A stretch of 64,000 nucleotides of DNA from Casp-actino8 sp001510455 (GCA_027592035.1 JAQCIK010000001.1:124001-188000), one strand, 5' to 3'. Numbered from the stretch's first letter, positions 1 to 9,072 are shown. The notes: generated from the letters alone by a model not told the origin. Program-made: numbers and translations.

Positions 1-1
1 A

Positions 2-901
2 GCGACGCCGATTTCGACCGTGGCACCGAGTACCACGGCGACGGCGCTCACGAGTCTCGTGACCGGCGCCGATCCTCGACAACACGGAATTCTCGGCTAC
101 CGCATCGATCTCGACGGGCTGGTCATGAACACTCTCAGTTGGTTCGGTGGGCGCGACGGTGAGCGCCGAAATCTTCGCCATCAGTTCCCCCCTTCGTCCG
201 TCCAACCAGTACCTCCCTTCTGCGGTCGGCGTATACCCGTCGTCACCCGCGCCGAACATCTCGGAACGGCGTTCACGGACGCTCACTTGGCCGGAAGTGA
301 GCTGCGTGGCTGGCGATCCGCCAGTTCGATCTGTGTCGAGGTCAACGAGGCTCTCGATCAGGGGGCGGACTTCGTGTACGCCTACTACGACGGAGTCGAC
401 AAGATCGCTCACGAAAGGGGCTTCGGGCGGTTCTATGACGCAGAGTTGTCGCTCACCGACCGTCTGGTGACCGATCTGTGTGAGAGCGTGCCCGCCGGCA
501 CGACTGTCGTGGTGGTCGCCGACCACGGACAAGTTCAGACCGGAGACGACATCGTCCACCTCGATGCCGACGTTCTTCGGTTGGTCGACCACCAGTCGGG
601 AGAGGGCCGTTTTCGCTGGCTGCACGCGCGAGATGGTCGCGTCGACGATCTCGTCGATCTGTGCCGTCGCTACACCTCGATGGCTTGGGTGATGACCCGT
701 GACGAGGTCGTGGCATCGCGATGGTTCGGTGAATCGGGAGATCCGTCATTTCTGAGACGGCTCGGTGACGTCGCGCTCATTCCCTTCACCAACGTGTCCT
801 TCGACGACCCCGACGACTCCGGACACTTTCCCCTCGTGTGCCGACACGGCTCGTTGACCGACGAGGAGATCGAGGTGCCACTCCTTTCCGTCACCACGTA
901 G
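2..901 (+). CDS. Alkaline-phosphatase-superfamily phosphodiesterase (5' partial)
   Basis: The gene enters from the left edge, because the reading frame is open to base 2 without a convincing start; a GTG at 20 lies inside the conserved active-site block. The product is a type I phosphodiesterase/nucleotide pyrophosphatase of the alkaline phosphatase superfamily. Visible marks are the nucleophile region PSTTATALTSLVTG, followed by HGILGY, the metal-ligand motif YYDGVDKIAHERG, a second metal motif VVVVADHGQV, and the closing CRHGSLTDEEIEVPLL. The family hydrolyses phosphodiester or pyrophosphate bonds with two zinc ions; the substrate cannot be read from the sequence. The next gene starts about 30 bases downstream. 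Confidence 0.85.
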   Translation, partial: ATPISTVAPSTTATALTSLVTGADPRQHGILGYRIDLDGLVMNTLSWFGGRDGERRNLRHQFPPSSVQPVPPFCGRRIPVVTRAEHLGTAFTDAHLAGSELRGWRSASSICVEVNEALDQGADFVYAYYDGVDKIAHERGFGRFYDAELSLTDRLVTDLCESVPAGTTVVVVADHGQVQTGDDIVHLDADVLRLVDHQSGEGRFRWLHARDGRVDDLVDLCRRYTSMAWVMTRDEVVASRWFGESGDPSFLRRLGDVALIPFTNVSFDDPDDSGHFPLVCRHGSLTDEEIEVPLLSVTT

Positions 902-931
902 TTCGGACGACGATGTGCGCCCGTTCGCCTC

Positions 932-1465
932 ATGAGTCACAATGTCGGTGTGAGCCAATCCGACGACAAAACGATGGTCCATCGTCCTGATGCCGTTCTC
1001 GGTGGTGCAACTCAGGACGAGAACGGCTCCTCGGAGTCTCCACAGCCACTCACCGAGTCCGTGACCGAGCCCGGCAAGGTGATGAGAATCGGTTCGATGG
1101 TGAAGCAGCTCCTCGAGGAGGTGCGCTCGACCCACCTCGACGAGCCGAGTCGCGAACGTCTGGCCGAGATCTACGAGCGTTCGATCGTCGAACTCGCCGA
1201 GGCTCTGTCACCCGATCTCCAGGAGGAGTTGCGCATGCTGACTCTCCCGTTCTCGTCCGAGGCTCCGACGGAGGCCGAACTGCGTATTGCCAAGGCCCAG
1301 TTGGTCGGATGGCTCGAAGGACTGTTCCACGGCATCCAGGCGACATTGTTCGCCCAGCAGATGGCCGCTCGCCAACAGATCGAGCAGATGCGACGCCTCG
1401 GACCGGGCGGCCCCGAGGAATCAGGTGACCCTCCGACCGATCGGCGGCCCGGGATCTATCTCTGA
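932..1465 (+). CDS. bpa: Bacterial proteasome activator Bpa/PafE
   Basis: The protein matches the mycobacterial 20S proteasome activator Bpa (PafE, Rv3780), an ATP-independent dodecameric ring that opens the proteasome gate. The helical core is highly conserved, for example KVMRIGSMVKQLLEEVR and the block AQLVGWLEGLFHGIQ followed by FAQQMAARQQIEQMR. The C-terminus is GIYL, which fits the family's GQYL gate-opening tail with one changed residue. It implies that this organism has a 20S proteasome elsewhere. Start choice is uncertain: ATG at 932 gives 177 residues. A GTG at 950 has a CACAAT hexamer six bases upstream and could be a leaderless start. Both precede the conserved core. Confidence 0.92.
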   Translation: MSHNVGVSQSDDKTMVHRPDAVLGGATQDENGSSESPQPLTESVTEPGKVMRIGSMVKQLLEEVRSTHLDEPSRERLAEIYERSIVELAEALSPDLQEELRMLTLPFSSEAPTEAELRIAKAQLVGWLEGLFHGIQATLFAQQMAARQQIEQMRRLGPGGPEESGDPPTDRRPGIYL

Positions 1466-1498
1466 TCCCGTCCGACCTCTCGTCGACGTCGGCATCGG

Positions 1499-1514
1499 CT
1501 CGGAAGGGTCCGAG
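1499..1514 (+). terminator. Short hairpin after bpa
   Basis: A perfect 6-bp inverted repeat (CTCGGA/TCCGAG, 4-base loop) lies 33 bases after the bpa stop and has no T-run. It sits just ahead of a possible -10 hexamer (TATTCT, 1525-1530) for dnaE, so it could end bpa transcription. The rest of this 143-base gap holds a 10-bp palindrome, CACACGTGTG (1540-1549), and the dnaE ribosome site. Confidence 0.35.
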
Positions 1515-1608
1515 ACGCCACTGCTATTCTCGCGAATCACACACGTGTGGTTCGTGGCGTCTCGGTATCGGATCGGGCCGTCGTTTCGGTCGGTGAGCGA
1601 GGAGGTGG

Positions 1609-4600
1609 ATGTTGGTCGATTCCTTCACTCATCTTCACGTTCACACCGAATTTTCCATGCTCGATGGCGCCGCCAAACTCGACGAATTGGTGGCCAAGGC
1701 CGTTGCCGATGGTCAGCCTGCTCTCGGCATGACCGATCACGGCAACATGTACGGAGTTCTCGACTTCTATCGCGAATGCCGTGATCAGGGAATCAAGCCG
1801 ATCATCGGCACCGAGGCCTACATGGCCGGTGAGAGCCGGTTCGAGCGCCCACCTCGCCGTGGTCGACTCGACGACTCCGGTGGAGACGTGGAGGGCGGAG
1901 GAAAGCTCTACTACCACCTGACCCTGCTGGCCGAGAACGACGTCGGCTACCGCAACCTCATCAAACTGAGCAGCCTGGCTTTTCTCGAGGGTTACTACTA
2001 CCAGCCCCGTATGGATTGGGAGTTGCTCGAGCGCCACAGCGAAGGCTTGATCGCCACCACTGGATGTCTCGGTGGTCACGTTCTGCAACACCTCTTGAAG
2101 GACGATTTCGACGGTGCGCTGGCCAAGGCCGCACGACTACAGGAGATCTTCGGCCGCGACAATCTCTTCGTCGAACTGCAGGACCATGGGCTGACGAGTC
2201 AGATCCGGACCAATCCTCAATTGATCGACATCGCTCGCTCGATCGGTGCGCCTCTGTTGGCCACCAACGACTCTCATTACGTGCATCGGCACGACAGCGA
2301 AGCCCACGATGCACTCCTCTGTGTTCAGACTGCTTCGCTCATGAGCGACCCGAATCGATTCAAATTCGACGGAACAGAGCACTACCTCAAGTCCGCTTCG
2401 GAGATGCGCTATCTGTTTCAGGAGCTGCCCGAAGCCTGCGACAACACCTTGTGGATCGCCGAACGGGCCGGTGTCGAGATCGAATTCGGAAAGCCCCAAC
2501 TTCCGAATTTCTCCGTGCCAGCGGGGTTCTCCGACGACGCCGCCTATCTCGAACACCTCACGTGGCAAGGCGCACGTGAGCGGTGGGGCGACACGTTGCC
2601 GGGCTCGGTCGTCGAGCGTCTGGCCTACGAACTCAAGGTCATCGTCGACATGGGCTTCGCGTCGTACTTCCTCATCGTCTGGGACCTCATCGCGTACGCC
2701 AGACAACGTGGAATTCGCGTCGGGCCCGGTCGTGGGTCGGCCGCCGGCTGTGCTGTCGCTTACTCGCTTCGGATCACCGAAATCGACCCCATCCGCTACG
2801 ACCTTCTCTTCGAACGTTTCTTGAACCCGAGTCGAGTCTCGATGCCCGACATCGACATGGATTTCGACTCGCGCTATCGGGACGAGATGATTCGCTACGT
2901 GTCCGAGAAGTACGGACGCGATCACGTGGCCCAGATCATCACGTTCAACACCATCAAGGCTCGGAATGCAGTCCGTGATGCCGCCCGGGTTCTCGGACAC
3001 GAATACGCAGTAGGGGACCGACTCGCCAAGGCCATGCCACCGCTGGTCATGGGACGCGACACTCCTCTCAAGTACTGCCTGGAAGAGAACGCGAAGTACG
3101 TGGACGGATACCGAGCGGCCGCCGAACTGCGACAGATGTACGACTCCGACCCGGTCGCCAAACAAGTGATCGATGTCGCGAAGGGACTCGAAGGACTGAA
3201 ACGTTCGACCGGAATTCACGCGGCGGCCGTCGTGATCTCGAAAGAACCGTTGACCGAGTACCTGCCGTTGCAGAGGAAGCCCGAACAAGGAAAGGCCCCC
3301 GACGAAACTCCCGTCACCACGCAGTACGAAATGCACGGTGTGGAGGATTTGGGCCTGCTGAAGATGGACTTCCTCGGTCTTCGAAATCTCGACGTGATCA
3401 CCGACACGGTCGGTCTCATCCGAAGCAACGGTCGGCCCGATTTCGACATCGACTCCGTGGCCCTCGACGATCCAGCTGTGTTCGAGCTCCTCGGACGAGG
3501 CGAGAGCACCGGTGTCTTCCAGCTCGAATCACCGCAGATGCAGGCCTTGTTGCGAGCCATGGCGCCGAGCTCCTTCAAGGACGTCTCAGCCGTTATCGCC
3601 TTGTATCGACCCGGGCCGATGGGCGTCAACATGCACTATGACTACGCCGATCGCAAGAACGGTCGCAAGCAGGTCGAATTCTTTCATCCCGACGCCAGTG
3701 AAGTGCTCGGAGACACGTTCGGACTGATGATTTATCAGGAGAGCGTGATGCGAGTCGCACAACGCTTCGCGGGCTACTCGTTGGCCGAGGCCGACAACCT
3801 GCGAAAGGCTTGTGGCAAGAAGGTACGCGAGCTGATGGAGAAGGAGCGTTCCAAATTCGTCGAAGGTTGTGAATCGACGGGTTACGGAGCCGATCTCGGC
3901 ACCTATCTCTTCGGCATCATCGAGAATTTCGCCGACTATGCATTCGCCAAGTCCCACTCGTTCGGATACGGACTCGTCACGTATCAAACGGCCTACTTAA
4001 AGGCCAATCATCCCGTCGAGTTCTTCGCCGCTCTGTTGACCTCGGTCAGGGACAACCTCGACAAGGCAGCCGGTTACTTGGCCGATGCTCGGCGTCAGAA
4101 AGTCACGATCCGACCGCCCGACATCAACGTGTCCGACGTCGACTTCGGAGCACTGCCCGATGAGCGCTCGGTGACATTTGGTCTCTCGGCCATCAAGGGT
4201 GTCGGTTCGGCCCTCTGTCGAAAGATCGTCGACGAACGACGAGCGAACGGAGACTTCGAGAGTTTCCAAGACTTCTGCATGAGGGTTCCGACCGATTGCC
4301 TGAACAAGCGAACGATCGAATCGTTCATCAAGGTGGGAGCCTTCGACAGTCTCGGACACTCTCGTCTCGGGCTCCTCATGGTTTTCGAAGCGATCATCGA
4401 CGATGCCGTCTCACGTCGTCACGAGGCCGACCAAGGTGTGCTGAGCCTTTTCGATTCGATCGATGATCCCGACGCCTCCTTCTCGCTCGAGATCGACATC
4501 CCCGAAAAGGATCTCGATCGCGAATCGATTCTCAAGTACGAGAAGGAGTTGATGGGTCTCTACATCACCGATCATCCGCTCATCGGACACGAAGGGACCC

Positions 4601-5133
4601 TGGCTCGCCGCACGTCGCATTCGACGCTCGACACCAAGGAGCTCTCGTCGGGAACGGTCGTCACACTCGGCGGAGTCGTCTCCAAGCTCGAGAAGAAGAC
4701 GACGCGTCGCGGGGATCAGATGCTGGTTCTCACTTTGGAGGATTTTCACGGCACGATCGAGGCGACGATGTTCAGCAAGATCGCCGCTGCGCAGGGTCAC
4801 CTCGTGCGCGAGGACGGGGTCGTCATCCTGAAGGGACGCATCAACAGCGACGGTGACCGATCGTCCTTCAGTGTGATGGACGTCGAGGCGTTGCGGCTCG
4901 TCGAGGGTGTACCCGAGCTCCGTCTCAATCTGCCTCTCGACACCATCGCTCGGAATCGAATCGACGAGTTGCGCGACATCCTGAGGCGCCACCCCGGAGA
5001 TTCTCCGGTTTTCCTGCACGTCGGACCGGACAAGGTCCTCGAACTCGGACGTGAGTACGCGGTTCAGATCGATCGTGTGGTTCCCGATCTGCGAGTTGCG
5101 TTCGGTATCGACGTCGTCCGTCCGGCTCGCTGA
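1609..5133 (+). CDS. dnaE: DNA polymerase III alpha subunit, DnaE1 type
   Basis: This is the replicative polymerase, 1174 residues, a normal length with no intein. The N-terminal PHP domain keeps its metal ligands: HLHVH at 8-12, the TDHG, GTEAY and YYHLTLL motifs, TTGCLGG, and NDSHY. As in M. tuberculosis DnaE1, this suggests a proofreading-competent PHP exonuclease. Polymerase catalytic aspartates are D414 and D416 (PDIDMDFD) and D587 (LKMDFLG). A helix-hairpin-helix region and an OB-fold follow (about 1010-1100). Start: ATG with a full AGGAGGTG ribosome site at 1600-1607, rather close; a TTG one codon on is the alternative. It stands alone, with a 5' leader of roughly 70 bases if TATTCT at 1525 is the -10. 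Confidence 0.97.
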   Translation: MLVDSFTHLHVHTEFSMLDGAAKLDELVAKAVADGQPALGMTDHGNMYGVLDFYRECRDQGIKPIIGTEAYMAGESRFERPPRRGRLDDSGGDVEGGGKLYYHLTLLAENDVGYRNLIKLSSLAFLEGYYYQPRMDWELLERHSEGLIATTGCLGGHVLQHLLKDDFDGALAKAARLQEIFGRDNLFVELQDHGLTSQIRTNPQLIDIARSIGAPLLATNDSHYVHRHDSEAHDALLCVQTASLMSDPNRFKFDGTEHYLKSASEMRYLFQELPEACDNTLWIAERAGVEIEFGKPQLPNFSVPAGFSDDAAYLEHLTWQGARERWGDTLPGSVVERLAYELKVIVDMGFASYFLIVWDLIAYARQRGIRVGPGRGSAAGCAVAYSLRITEIDPIRYDLLFERFLNPSRVSMPDIDMDFDSRYRDEMIRYVSEKYGRDHVAQIITFNTIKARNAVRDAARVLGHEYAVGDRLAKAMPPLVMGRDTPLKYCLEENAKYVDGYRAAAELRQMYDSDPVAKQVIDVAKGLEGLKRSTGIHAAAVVISKEPLTEYLPLQRKPEQGKAPDETPVTTQYEMHGVEDLGLLKMDFLGLRNLDVITDTVGLIRSNGRPDFDIDSVALDDPAVFELLGRGESTGVFQLESPQMQALLRAMAPSSFKDVSAVIALYRPGPMGVNMHYDYADRKNGRKQVEFFHPDASEVLGDTFGLMIYQESVMRVAQRFAGYSLAEADNLRKACGKKVRELMEKERSKFVEGCESTGYGADLGTYLFGIIENFADYAFAKSHSFGYGLVTYQTAYLKANHPVEFFAALLTSVRDNLDKAAGYLADARRQKVTIRPPDINVSDVDFGALPDERSVTFGLSAIKGVGSALCRKIVDERRANGDFESFQDFCMRVPTDCLNKRTIESFIKVGAFDSLGHSRLGLLMVFEAIIDDAVSRRHEADQGVLSLFDSIDDPDASFSLEIDIPEKDLDRESILKYEKELMGLYITDHPLIGHEGTLARRTSHSTLDTKELSSGTVVTLGGVVSKLEKKTTRRGDQMLVLTLEDFHGTIEATMFSKIAAAQGHLVREDGVVILKGRINSDGDRSSFSVMDVEALRLVEGVPELRLNLPLDTIARNRIDELRDILRRHPGDSPVFLHVGPDKVLELGREYAVQIDRVVPDLRVAFGIDVVRPAR

Positions 5134-5237
5134 CTCGTCCCCGTTGGCCTCGCGGTTTTCCGTCGGGAGTCCGTCTTTGGCAGAATGGGGCAGGGAGCGG
5201 GGGATCCCGCGTCGTGACAGGGGGGAGGCCCGCAGCA

Positions 5238-5897
5238 ATGGCGTTCGATGTCGAGACCAAGGACTGTGTGGCGCTCACCGACACCGAACTCGAGGAGATG
5301 GCCTCCATGGGCGACTCCTTCGACATCGGAACCCTGTCGAAGGCGAAGGAGGACTGGGTTCTCGTCACCACGGCCCGAGACGGATCCAAGCTGCACGGTT
5401 TCACCTTCTCGACGCTCGAGCGCATCGGTGGAACTCCGTGCGTCCTCATCGGATTACTGAGCGTCAAACGAACCTCGAAGCGTGATCAGGCCCTCCGTGG
5501 ACTGATGTCCGAGGCCTACCACCGGGCCCTCATGGCTTTTCCGGACGAGGACGTGGTCGTCGGAAGTCGTTTCGCCGACGCAGGAGGACTCGAGGCGTTC
5601 CGCAATCTCACCGAACTCATCCCACGACCCGGCCACCGGGCCGTCGGAGAAGAGCGGGCCTGGGGCCGTCGACTCGCCAAGCGCTTCGGAGTCGAAGCGC
5701 AGTACGACGAGAAGTCGTTCGTGGTGGCCAAGTCGGGTCGTTCGGGTTTCCTCGATCATGAAACCGCCAAGCCCGACAAGATCGACCCCGACGTGGCAAG
5801 CCTGTTCAACGGAGTCTCGGAACGGTCCGGCGGTGTGTTGATCGTCCATGGATGGACGATGGCCGAGGATCTCGCCAAATTAGGACGACAGAGCTGA
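5238..5897 (+). CDS. GNAT-like hypothetical protein
   Basis: The 219-residue protein is not one I can name. The middle (LLSVKRTSKRDQALRGLMSE, about 72-91) resembles the acetyl-CoA-binding strand-loop-helix of GNAT acyltransferases, and a second half with VGSRFADAGGLEAF follows, so an acyltransferase fold is likely. No signal peptide or membrane segment is visible. The ATG at 5238 is chosen over the in-frame GTG at 5214 because a GGGGGAGG ribosome site (5221-5228) sits nine bases before it. Upstream lies a small GCGGG/CCCGC hairpin (5197-5210). The nitroreductase gene overlaps its 3' end by 46 bases. Confidence 0.6.
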   Translation: MAFDVETKDCVALTDTELEEMASMGDSFDIGTLSKAKEDWVLVTTARDGSKLHGFTFSTLERIGGTPCVLIGLLSVKRTSKRDQALRGLMSEAYHRALMAFPDEDVVVGSRFADAGGLEAFRNLTELIPRPGHRAVGEERAWGRRLAKRFGVEAQYDEKSFVVAKSGRSGFLDHETAKPDKIDPDVASLFNGVSERSGGVLIVHGWTMAEDLAKLGRQS

Positions 5898-6568
5898 CCG
5901 GCCACCCACGTCACCCTCACGACGACCCTGGGCGACTGAGGTCAATCATCGAACGGCGCCGAATGACCCGGCGCTTCGTGTCTTTCGGCCGTGCTCTCTC
6001 GGTCGACACCGTGGCCGACTGGTGCGATCTGGCTCGTCGAGCCCCGTCGGCCGGTTTCTCACAGGGAGTTCATTTTCTCGTTCGCTCCGACGTGACCGAC
6101 ACGCTCGACGCTCTCGGGTCCCTCGAATGGTGGACGGCCCGTCACCCCGGGGTTGTCGACGCCTCCGCCGTCGTCGTGGTGCTCGCGGACCCGTCGGCCT
6201 ACACCGACCGCTACGGCCGGCCCGACAAGGCTGGCCGTGGCTTGGAGGAGGAGCCCGGTTGGCGCGTTCCCTACTGGATCGCTGACGCTGGCATGGTGGT
6301 CCAGAACCTGCTTCTCATCGCCGAGTCCGATTCCCGGGGGGCGCTGTTCGCCGGGGTATTCCGGGATCCGAGCGCCGCCTTGATCTCCTGGGGCGTCCCA
6401 TCTGGCGTCGAGTGCATCGGTCTGGTGTTCGTCGGCGAGAGGCACCCCGATGACAGGCCGTCCGGGAGTGGTGTCAGCCGCCGACGTCGACGCACGATCG
6501 ACGTCGTTCATCGAGACACCTGGGGGTCGGTCCCACCGAGTTTCCCGCCGGGCCGAGACGAGCCGTAG
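5852..6568 (+). CDS. Nitroreductase-family flavoprotein
   Basis: The protein belongs to the nitroreductase family, FMN enzymes that reduce nitro groups, quinones or iodotyrosine-like substrates with NAD(P)H. The FMN-binding entry motif ERRRMTRRF (about 34-42) and the APSAGFSQG motif (about 64-72) are both clear, and the C-terminal half has the usual GVPSGVECIGLVFVGE segment. An ATG at 5852 overlaps the preceding gene by 46 bases; the only later ATG (5963) would remove the flavin-binding arginines, so the long start is kept. The natural substrate is unknown. The DUF35 gene follows after 21 bases, so the genes may be co-transcribed. Confidence 0.8.
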   Translation: MDDGRGSRQIRTTELTGHPRHPHDDPGRLRSIIERRRMTRRFVSFGRALSVDTVADWCDLARRAPSAGFSQGVHFLVRSDVTDTLDALGSLEWWTARHPGVVDASAVVVVLADPSAYTDRYGRPDKAGRGLEEEPGWRVPYWIADAGMVVQNLLLIAESDSRGALFAGVFRDPSAALISWGVPSGVECIGLVFVGERHPDDRPSGSGVSRRRRRTIDVVHRDTWGSVPPSFPPGRDEP

Positions 6569-6589
6569 GGTTTGTCGCGAAGGAGAATC

Positions 6590-6991
6590 ATGACCACCAC
6601 CACCAGCGCCGTTCCGATCGTTTCGTATCTTCGTCTCGAGCCATCGCCCCATCTCGTGGCCAACGAATGCGAGGCGTGCGGGGCTCGTTTCTTCGATCGA
6701 CGCAACGCCTGTGCGTCATGTTTCAAGACGTCCTTTCGAGAAATCGACGTTCCGACCGAGGGTGTCGTTCGATCGTTCACCATCGTCGCCCTGGCCGCCC
6801 CCGGAGTTCCCGTACCGTTCGTGGCCGCGATCATCGATTGCGGTGGAACGACCGTGCGCGGCAACGTCATCAACACCGATCCGACTCCCGAGAAAGTGTC
6901 GCTCGGAATGAAGGTCCGTCTTGCGACGTATTCGCTCGGCACCGACGACGACGGAGTCGAAGCCATCGGCTTCGGCTTCGAGCCAGCCTGA
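6590..6991 (+). CDS. DUF35 zinc-ribbon/OB-fold protein, thiolase partner
   Basis: The 133-residue protein has the DUF35 layout: a rubredoxin-like zinc ribbon with two Cys pairs (CEAC and CASC, about 22-39) followed by an OB-fold. DUF35 proteins bind acyl-CoA and form tight complexes with thiolases, as in the archaeal HMG-CoA synthase/thiolase complex and in the Ltp2 aldolase complex of sterol side-chain degradation. The neighbouring downstream thiolase supports the same role here. The start is ATG 6590 with AGGAGA just upstream; a TTG at 6572 is unlikely. Confidence 0.85.
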   Translation: MTTTTSAVPIVSYLRLEPSPHLVANECEACGARFFDRRNACASCFKTSFREIDVPTEGVVRSFTIVALAAPGVPVPFVAAIIDCGGTTVRGNVINTDPTPEKVSLGMKVRLATYSLGTDDDGVEAIGFGFEPA

Positions 6992-7044
6992 TCACCACGA
7001 CCCTCGACAATTCGACACGCCACCTCAAACCTGGAAGGACGCTC

Positions 7045-8247
7045 ATGGCCTCGGACGACATTTACATCCTCGGAATCTCGATGACGAAGTTCGGCAAGCA
7101 CACCGAACTCGACATCGTCGATCTCGGCGCGCAGGCCGCAATGGCAGCATTGGCCGACGCCGGTGTCACCATGGCCGACATGGGAATCCTCGCGGCGGGG
7201 AATCTGATGGGTGCCGGTGGCTACGGCCAGCAACTGCAGAAACAGATCGGCCAGACAGGAATTCCGGTCTACAACGTCTCCAACGCCTGCGCGACCGGCG
7301 CAACTGCACTGCGAACGGCAATCATGGCCGTCAAGTCGGGAGAAGTTCGGATGGGCCTAGCCGTGGGTGCCGAGAAATTGGCCGGTGCCGGATTGCTCGG
7401 TGGCGGTGGACAGGGCAAAAAGGACGGCAAGAAATGGGAGCCGAAGGGCCGCTACGGAGCCGTCGCGCCGACCGACGGTCGAATCGGCACCGACACCATG
7501 CCGGGAACCTTCGCTCAGGTGGGCATGGAGTACGGACACAAGTACGGCGGTGCCACTTTCGAACTCTTCGCCCGAATCTCCGAGAAGAATCATGCCCATT
7601 CGACTCTGAATCCGCTCGCTGCGTACCAGAAGCGTTTCACCCTCGACGAAATCATGGGCGACATGATGATCGCCTACCCGAACACCCGTCCGATGTGCTC
7701 GGCCAACTGTGATGGTGCGGCAGCGGCAGTCGTGACGAGTGGCGAGGTTCTGAAGACCCTCTCACCGGATCAGCAACGCCGAGCCATCAAGGTGTCGGCC
7801 TCGGTTCTCACGACCGATCCGTACCAGGAGGCCTGTCAGATCCTTCCCGATGTGAACACCCTCACCAGAAATGCAGCCAAGATCGCCTATGAGGCGGCGG
7901 GAGTCGGGCCAGAAGACCTCGATCTCGTCGAACTCCACGACTGCTTCGCGACGGCCGAGCTCGTTCACTACGACAATCTCATGCTGTGCCCCGAAGGGGG
8001 AGCGGTGGACTTCTTCATGTCGGGAGCTCCCTGGCGAGACGGCTCGACACCCGTCAACGTGTCGGGTGGTCTGCAGTCGAAGGGTCACCCGATCTCGGCG
8101 ACGGGCATCGCCAACATCTGGGAGGTCTGCCACCACCTTCGTGGTGAGGCGGGAGACCGACAGATCGCCGGCGCCAAGGTCGGTCTCGCTCACGTCATCG
8201 GGCTCGGATCGGCCTGTGGCGTGCACATTCTCGAAAAGGTTTCCTGA
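7045..8247 (+). CDS. SCP2-type thiolase / lipid-transfer protein
   Basis: This 400-residue protein belongs to the SCP-x/lipid-transfer branch of thiolases. The nucleophilic cysteine is Cys82 in NVSNACATGATAL. The branch-specific HDCFATAEL motif is present, as is the His motif GGLQSKGHPISATG near the C-terminus. Members either cleave 3-ketoacyl-CoA or act as retro-aldolases on branched or sterol-derived acyl-CoAs, usually with a DUF35 partner such as the one 53 bases upstream. The exact substrate is not readable. ATG 7045 is chosen for its GGAAGGA ribosome site; an open frame further upstream overlaps the DUF35 gene and is not coding. Confidence 0.88.
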   Translation: MASDDIYILGISMTKFGKHTELDIVDLGAQAAMAALADAGVTMADMGILAAGNLMGAGGYGQQLQKQIGQTGIPVYNVSNACATGATALRTAIMAVKSGEVRMGLAVGAEKLAGAGLLGGGGQGKKDGKKWEPKGRYGAVAPTDGRIGTDTMPGTFAQVGMEYGHKYGGATFELFARISEKNHAHSTLNPLAAYQKRFTLDEIMGDMMIAYPNTRPMCSANCDGAAAAVVTSGEVLKTLSPDQQRRAIKVSASVLTTDPYQEACQILPDVNTLTRNAAKIAYEAAGVGPEDLDLVELHDCFATAELVHYDNLMLCPEGGAVDFFMSGAPWRDGSTPVNVSGGLQSKGHPISATGIANIWEVCHHLRGEAGDRQIAGAKVGLAHVIGLGSACGVHILEKVS

Positions 8248-8298
8248 GAGCGTCTTTCATTCATCGCTACTGGGGCGCGGAGAGGTGCCCCGGCCGAG

Positions 8299-9066
8299 TC
8301 ACGCACCCGTGGCGTGATAACCGCCATCGACGTGGATCATCGAACCGGTCGTGGCGGGGAACCAGTCGGAGAGCAGAGCCACGCAACTGCGAGCGACCGG
8401 TTCGGAGTCGTGGACGTCCCAGCCGAGGGGAGCCCGAGAGTCCCAGACGTCTTCGAACGTCGAGAAGGCCGGTATCGACTTGGCAGCCATCGTTCGTATC
8501 GGACCGGCGGCGATCAAATTGCACCGAACACCGTTCGGGCCGAGCTGACGGGCCAGATACCGATTGATGCTCTCGAGTGCCGATTTCGCAACACCCATCC
8601 AGTTGTACGCCGGCCAGGCCACCGTGTTGTCGAAGTCGAGGCCCACGATCGACGACCCGGGGCGTAGAAGGGGCGACATCGCCTCCGCGAGCGATTTGTA
8701 GGAGTAGGCACTGATGCGGATCGCAAGAGCCACGTCGTCCCACTGGGCCGCCATGAAGTCGTCACCCAGACACACCTCGGGTGCGAAACCGATGCTGTGG
8801 ACCACCCCGTCGACTCGATCCCAACGTTCTGCGACTGACGACAGAAGAGCTGGACCGTGTTCGGGAACCGTCGCGTCGAATTCGAGAACAGGCACGTCCC
8901 CCGGAAGCTTGCGGGCCGTGCGCTGAGTCAAGGAAAGTGCTCGACCGGCCCCGGTGAGGATGACCTCGGCGCCCTCTTCCAGCGCCAGTCGCGCGATTCC
9001 GAAGGCCAAGGAGGCGTCGGTGAGGACACCGGTCACCACGATCTTTTTTCCGTCGAGCAAACCCAT
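8299..9066 (-). CDS. fabI: Enoyl-ACP reductase, InhA-like
   Basis: This NADH-dependent enoyl-[acyl-carrier-protein] reductase performs the last step of the fatty-acid elongation cycle. At 255 residues it aligns closely with mycobacterial InhA: the block AYNWMGVAKSALESINR holds the catalytic Tyr154 and Lys161 (Y-x6-K), and GVRCNLIAAGPIRTMAAKS follows it. The dinucleotide-binding start GKKIVVTGVLTDASLAF is typical of atypical SDR enoyl reductases. It is a lone reverse-strand gene, convergent with the thiolase and divergent from npdG. A TAGGTT hexamer six bases before the ATG suggests leaderless transcription. Confidence 0.93.
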   Translation of the reverse strand: MGLLDGKKIVVTGVLTDASLAFGIARLALEEGAEVILTGAGRALSLTQRTARKLPGDVPVLEFDATVPEHGPALLSSVAERWDRVDGVVHSIGFAPEVCLGDDFMAAQWDDVALAIRISAYSYKSLAEAMSPLLRPGSSIVGLDFDNTVAWPAYNWMGVAKSALESINRYLARQLGPNGVRCNLIAAGPIRTMAAKSIPAFSTFEDVWDSRAPLGWDVHDSEPVARSCVALLSDWFPATTGSMIHVDGGYHATGA

Positions 9067-9072
9067 GGGGCG

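Noticed and set aside
8272..8291. GGGGC/GCCCC inverted repeat between thiolase and fabI as a terminator
   Set aside because: A 5-bp stem with a 10-base loop in GC-rich sequence is too weak to call.
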